Shown: piece after piece, positions 5,066 through 5,815 of the stretch
Numbering within the stretch: position 1 is the stretch's first letter
How the letters are laid out: every line of letters starts with the position of its first letter
DNA from: Anaerolineae bacterium
GTDB taxonomy: Bacteria > Chloroflexota > Anaerolineae > 4572-78 > J111
DNA: 5,815 nucleotides
Direction: 5' to 3'
Assembly (NCBI GenBank): GCA_020433785.1
Contig: JAGRCC010000167.1
Span: 1-5,815, forward strand
The notes under the pieces: model-generated
The model's database searches: none
What the model saw: only the letters and a program-made list of their open reading frames with translations
Told to the model about the DNA's origin: nothing
Made by a program: the position numbers and the translations under genes

Positions 5066-5257
5066 GAGATTGAGATGCTATACTGAAAACAGAATGAAAA
5101 CGAAACTTTCGGGCCTGTCATTCCCGCATGCTTCCCCGCCTACGCGAGGACAAGCTTAGCGGGAATCTATCTTTGTAGCCCCTGATGGCTGCCCGATAAA
5201 GACATTCGGGCATGACAGGCAATTTCCGCAAAAGTTCTGCTTTCAAACTAATCTCAG
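5066..5257. repeat. Foldback (MITE-like) repeat, copy 2, apparently complete
   Basis: This element is an imperfect palindrome of about 190 bp, and its right half recurs at 1-94. Paired arms from outside in are GAGATT (5066-5071) with AATCTC (5250-5255); TGAAAACAGAA (5084-5094) with TTCTGCTTTCA (5235-5245), one mismatch; and GCCTGTCATTCCCGCATG (5113-5130) with its partner at 5203-5220, 16 of 18 pairing. Nested inside are ATTCCCGC/GCGGGAAT (5120-5127, 5159-5166) and the hairpin TGCCCGA/TCGGGCA (5190-5196, 5206-5212). It has no open frame of note. The left boundary is inferred from pairing, and no clear target duplication is seen. Confidence 0.8.
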
Positions 5258-5327
5258 GCTAGATCTTAGAGTGAACTTGTGATACGCCGAACCAGAAGTC
5301 GTCGGGCGGTAAGAAATTAGAGACTAG

Positions 5328-5375
5328 AAATCAGAAAATTGAACCAACTATTCCTGCTTTCAATTTCTGATTTTT
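5328..5375. terminator. AT-rich 15-bp stem-loop followed by T-rich DNA
   Basis: AAATCAG-A-AAATTGAA (5328-5343) pairs with TTCAATTTCTGATTT (5359-5373), with one bulged A and a 15-nt loop, then TTATTTT. The shape is that of an intrinsic terminator on the plus strand, but the stem is almost all A-T, so it would be weak. It stands between the strong promoter at 5014-5041 and the SDR gene, and could separate them. It may equally be another decayed foldback repeat. Confidence 0.35.
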
Positions 5376-5463
5376 ATTTTCCAATTTTAGGTTGTCCCAA
5401 TTAGGCGATTGATGGTCGTTATCATCATTATCTCCTCATCTCCCTATCACTAGGAGCAATGAC

Positions 5464-5815
5464 ATGAACTTTACCGGACAAGTCGCGCTTATCACCGGGG
5501 CCGCCTCCGGTATGGGCGCGGCTACAGCCCGCGAATTTGCGGCAGCGGGTGGGCAGGTGATGATCGTTGACCGCAATGAGGAACTGGCCCGACAGGTGGC
5601 CGGCGATATCGGCGCGGGCGAGCTAATCATCGGCGATGTGAGCGACCCGGCCTTTTGCAACCGGGCGGTTGAGATAACGCTGGCCCAACACGGGCGGCTC
5701 GATGTGCTGGTCAACGCGGCCGGCGTCATTGTCCGCGCCAGCGGCGAGCAAACCACCGATGAGCAGTGGCAGCGTATTATCGGCGTTAATCTCAACGGTG
5801 TCTTTTTTATGTGCC
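5464..5815 (+). CDS. SDR-family NAD(P)-dependent oxidoreductase, 3' end outside the window
   Basis: The first 117 residues of a classical short-chain dehydrogenase/reductase, about half of the usual 245-260. The cofactor motif TGAASGMG (11-18) follows strand 1. Asp36 in MIVDRN at the end of strand 2 suggests NAD(H) rather than NADP(H). GDVSD (57-61) contacts the adenine side, LVNAAG (82-87) is the structural NNAG-type motif, and Asn109 in GVNLNG matches the catalytic-tetrad Asn. The Ser-Tyr-Lys residues lie beyond the window. AGGAG ends seven bases before the ATG. Substrate unknown: hydroxy acids, sugars, acyl chains and steroids are all used by this family. The gene is GC-rich, in contrast to the AT-rich DNA just upstream. 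Confidence 0.93.
   Translation, partial: MNFTGQVALITGAASGMGAATAREFAAAGGQVMIVDRNEELARQVAGDIGAGELIIGDVSDPAFCNRAVEITLAQHGRLDVLVNAAGVIVRASGEQTTDEQWQRIIGVNLNGVFFMC

Noticed and set aside
4923..5159. 78-codon plus-strand frame after the sulfotransferase
   Set aside because: It overlaps the end of the sulfotransferase and runs through promoter and foldback repeat; no RBS and no protein-like pattern.
5436..5795. 119-codon minus-strand frame
   Set aside because: Antisense shadow of the SDR gene, Ser/Thr/Ala/Pro-rich, while the plus frame has all N-terminal SDR motifs.

Overview
The window looks like accessory bacterial chromosome, with short, unrelated metabolic genes on both strands separated by unusually long and repeat-rich intergenic DNA. 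No gene settles the taxonomy. The general style (SDR, VOC and PAPS-type sulfotransferase genes among foldback repeats and TAATTGG-type simple repeats) reminded me of environmental Chloroflexota, but that is an impression and not a demonstrated match. Composition is mosaic. The VOC and SDR genes are clearly GC-rich, the sulfotransferase and small lipoprotein genes are intermediate, and the MDR oxidoreductase gene is distinctly AT-rich, which suggests separate acquisitions.

Layout from left to right. Positions 1-94 are the right half of a dispersed foldback repeat whose second copy lies near the right end. It abuts a 15-codon minus-strand gene start that appears cut off. Positions 230-597 hold a non-coding tandem array of nine 41-bp units, each with a T6/A6 hairpin followed by a Shine-Dalgarno-like AAGGAGG. 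A possible short hypothetical gene (611-865, +) and GC-rich palindromic intergenic DNA follow. Next come three complete minus-strand genes: a small lipoprotein (3335 to 2985), a zinc-independent MDR/quinone-reductase-type oxidoreductase (2682 to 1732) and a VOC-fold protein (1505 to 1068). A 109-bp MITE with 12-bp terminal inverted repeats and a 7-bp target duplication sits at 3495-3603, followed by a structured AT-rich gap. The plus strand then carries a complete PAPS-type sulfotransferase (4085-4951), a near-perfect sigma70 promoter (5014-5041), the full foldback repeat (about 5066-5257) and the first 117 codons of an SDR dehydrogenase that runs off the window.

The genes do not form an obvious pathway. 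The three minus-strand genes are separated by 226-302 bp and have their own ribosome binding sites, so each is probably its own transcription unit. The sulfotransferase and SDR could both act on small hydroxylated molecules, but no operon links them. The most unusual material is non-coding: the 41-bp hairpin/SD array, the MITE with its intact target duplication, the foldback repeat pair flanking about 5 kb, and the palindrome overlapping the likely promoter of the lipoprotein gene. I found no defence system, CRISPR array, tRNA or rRNA gene.
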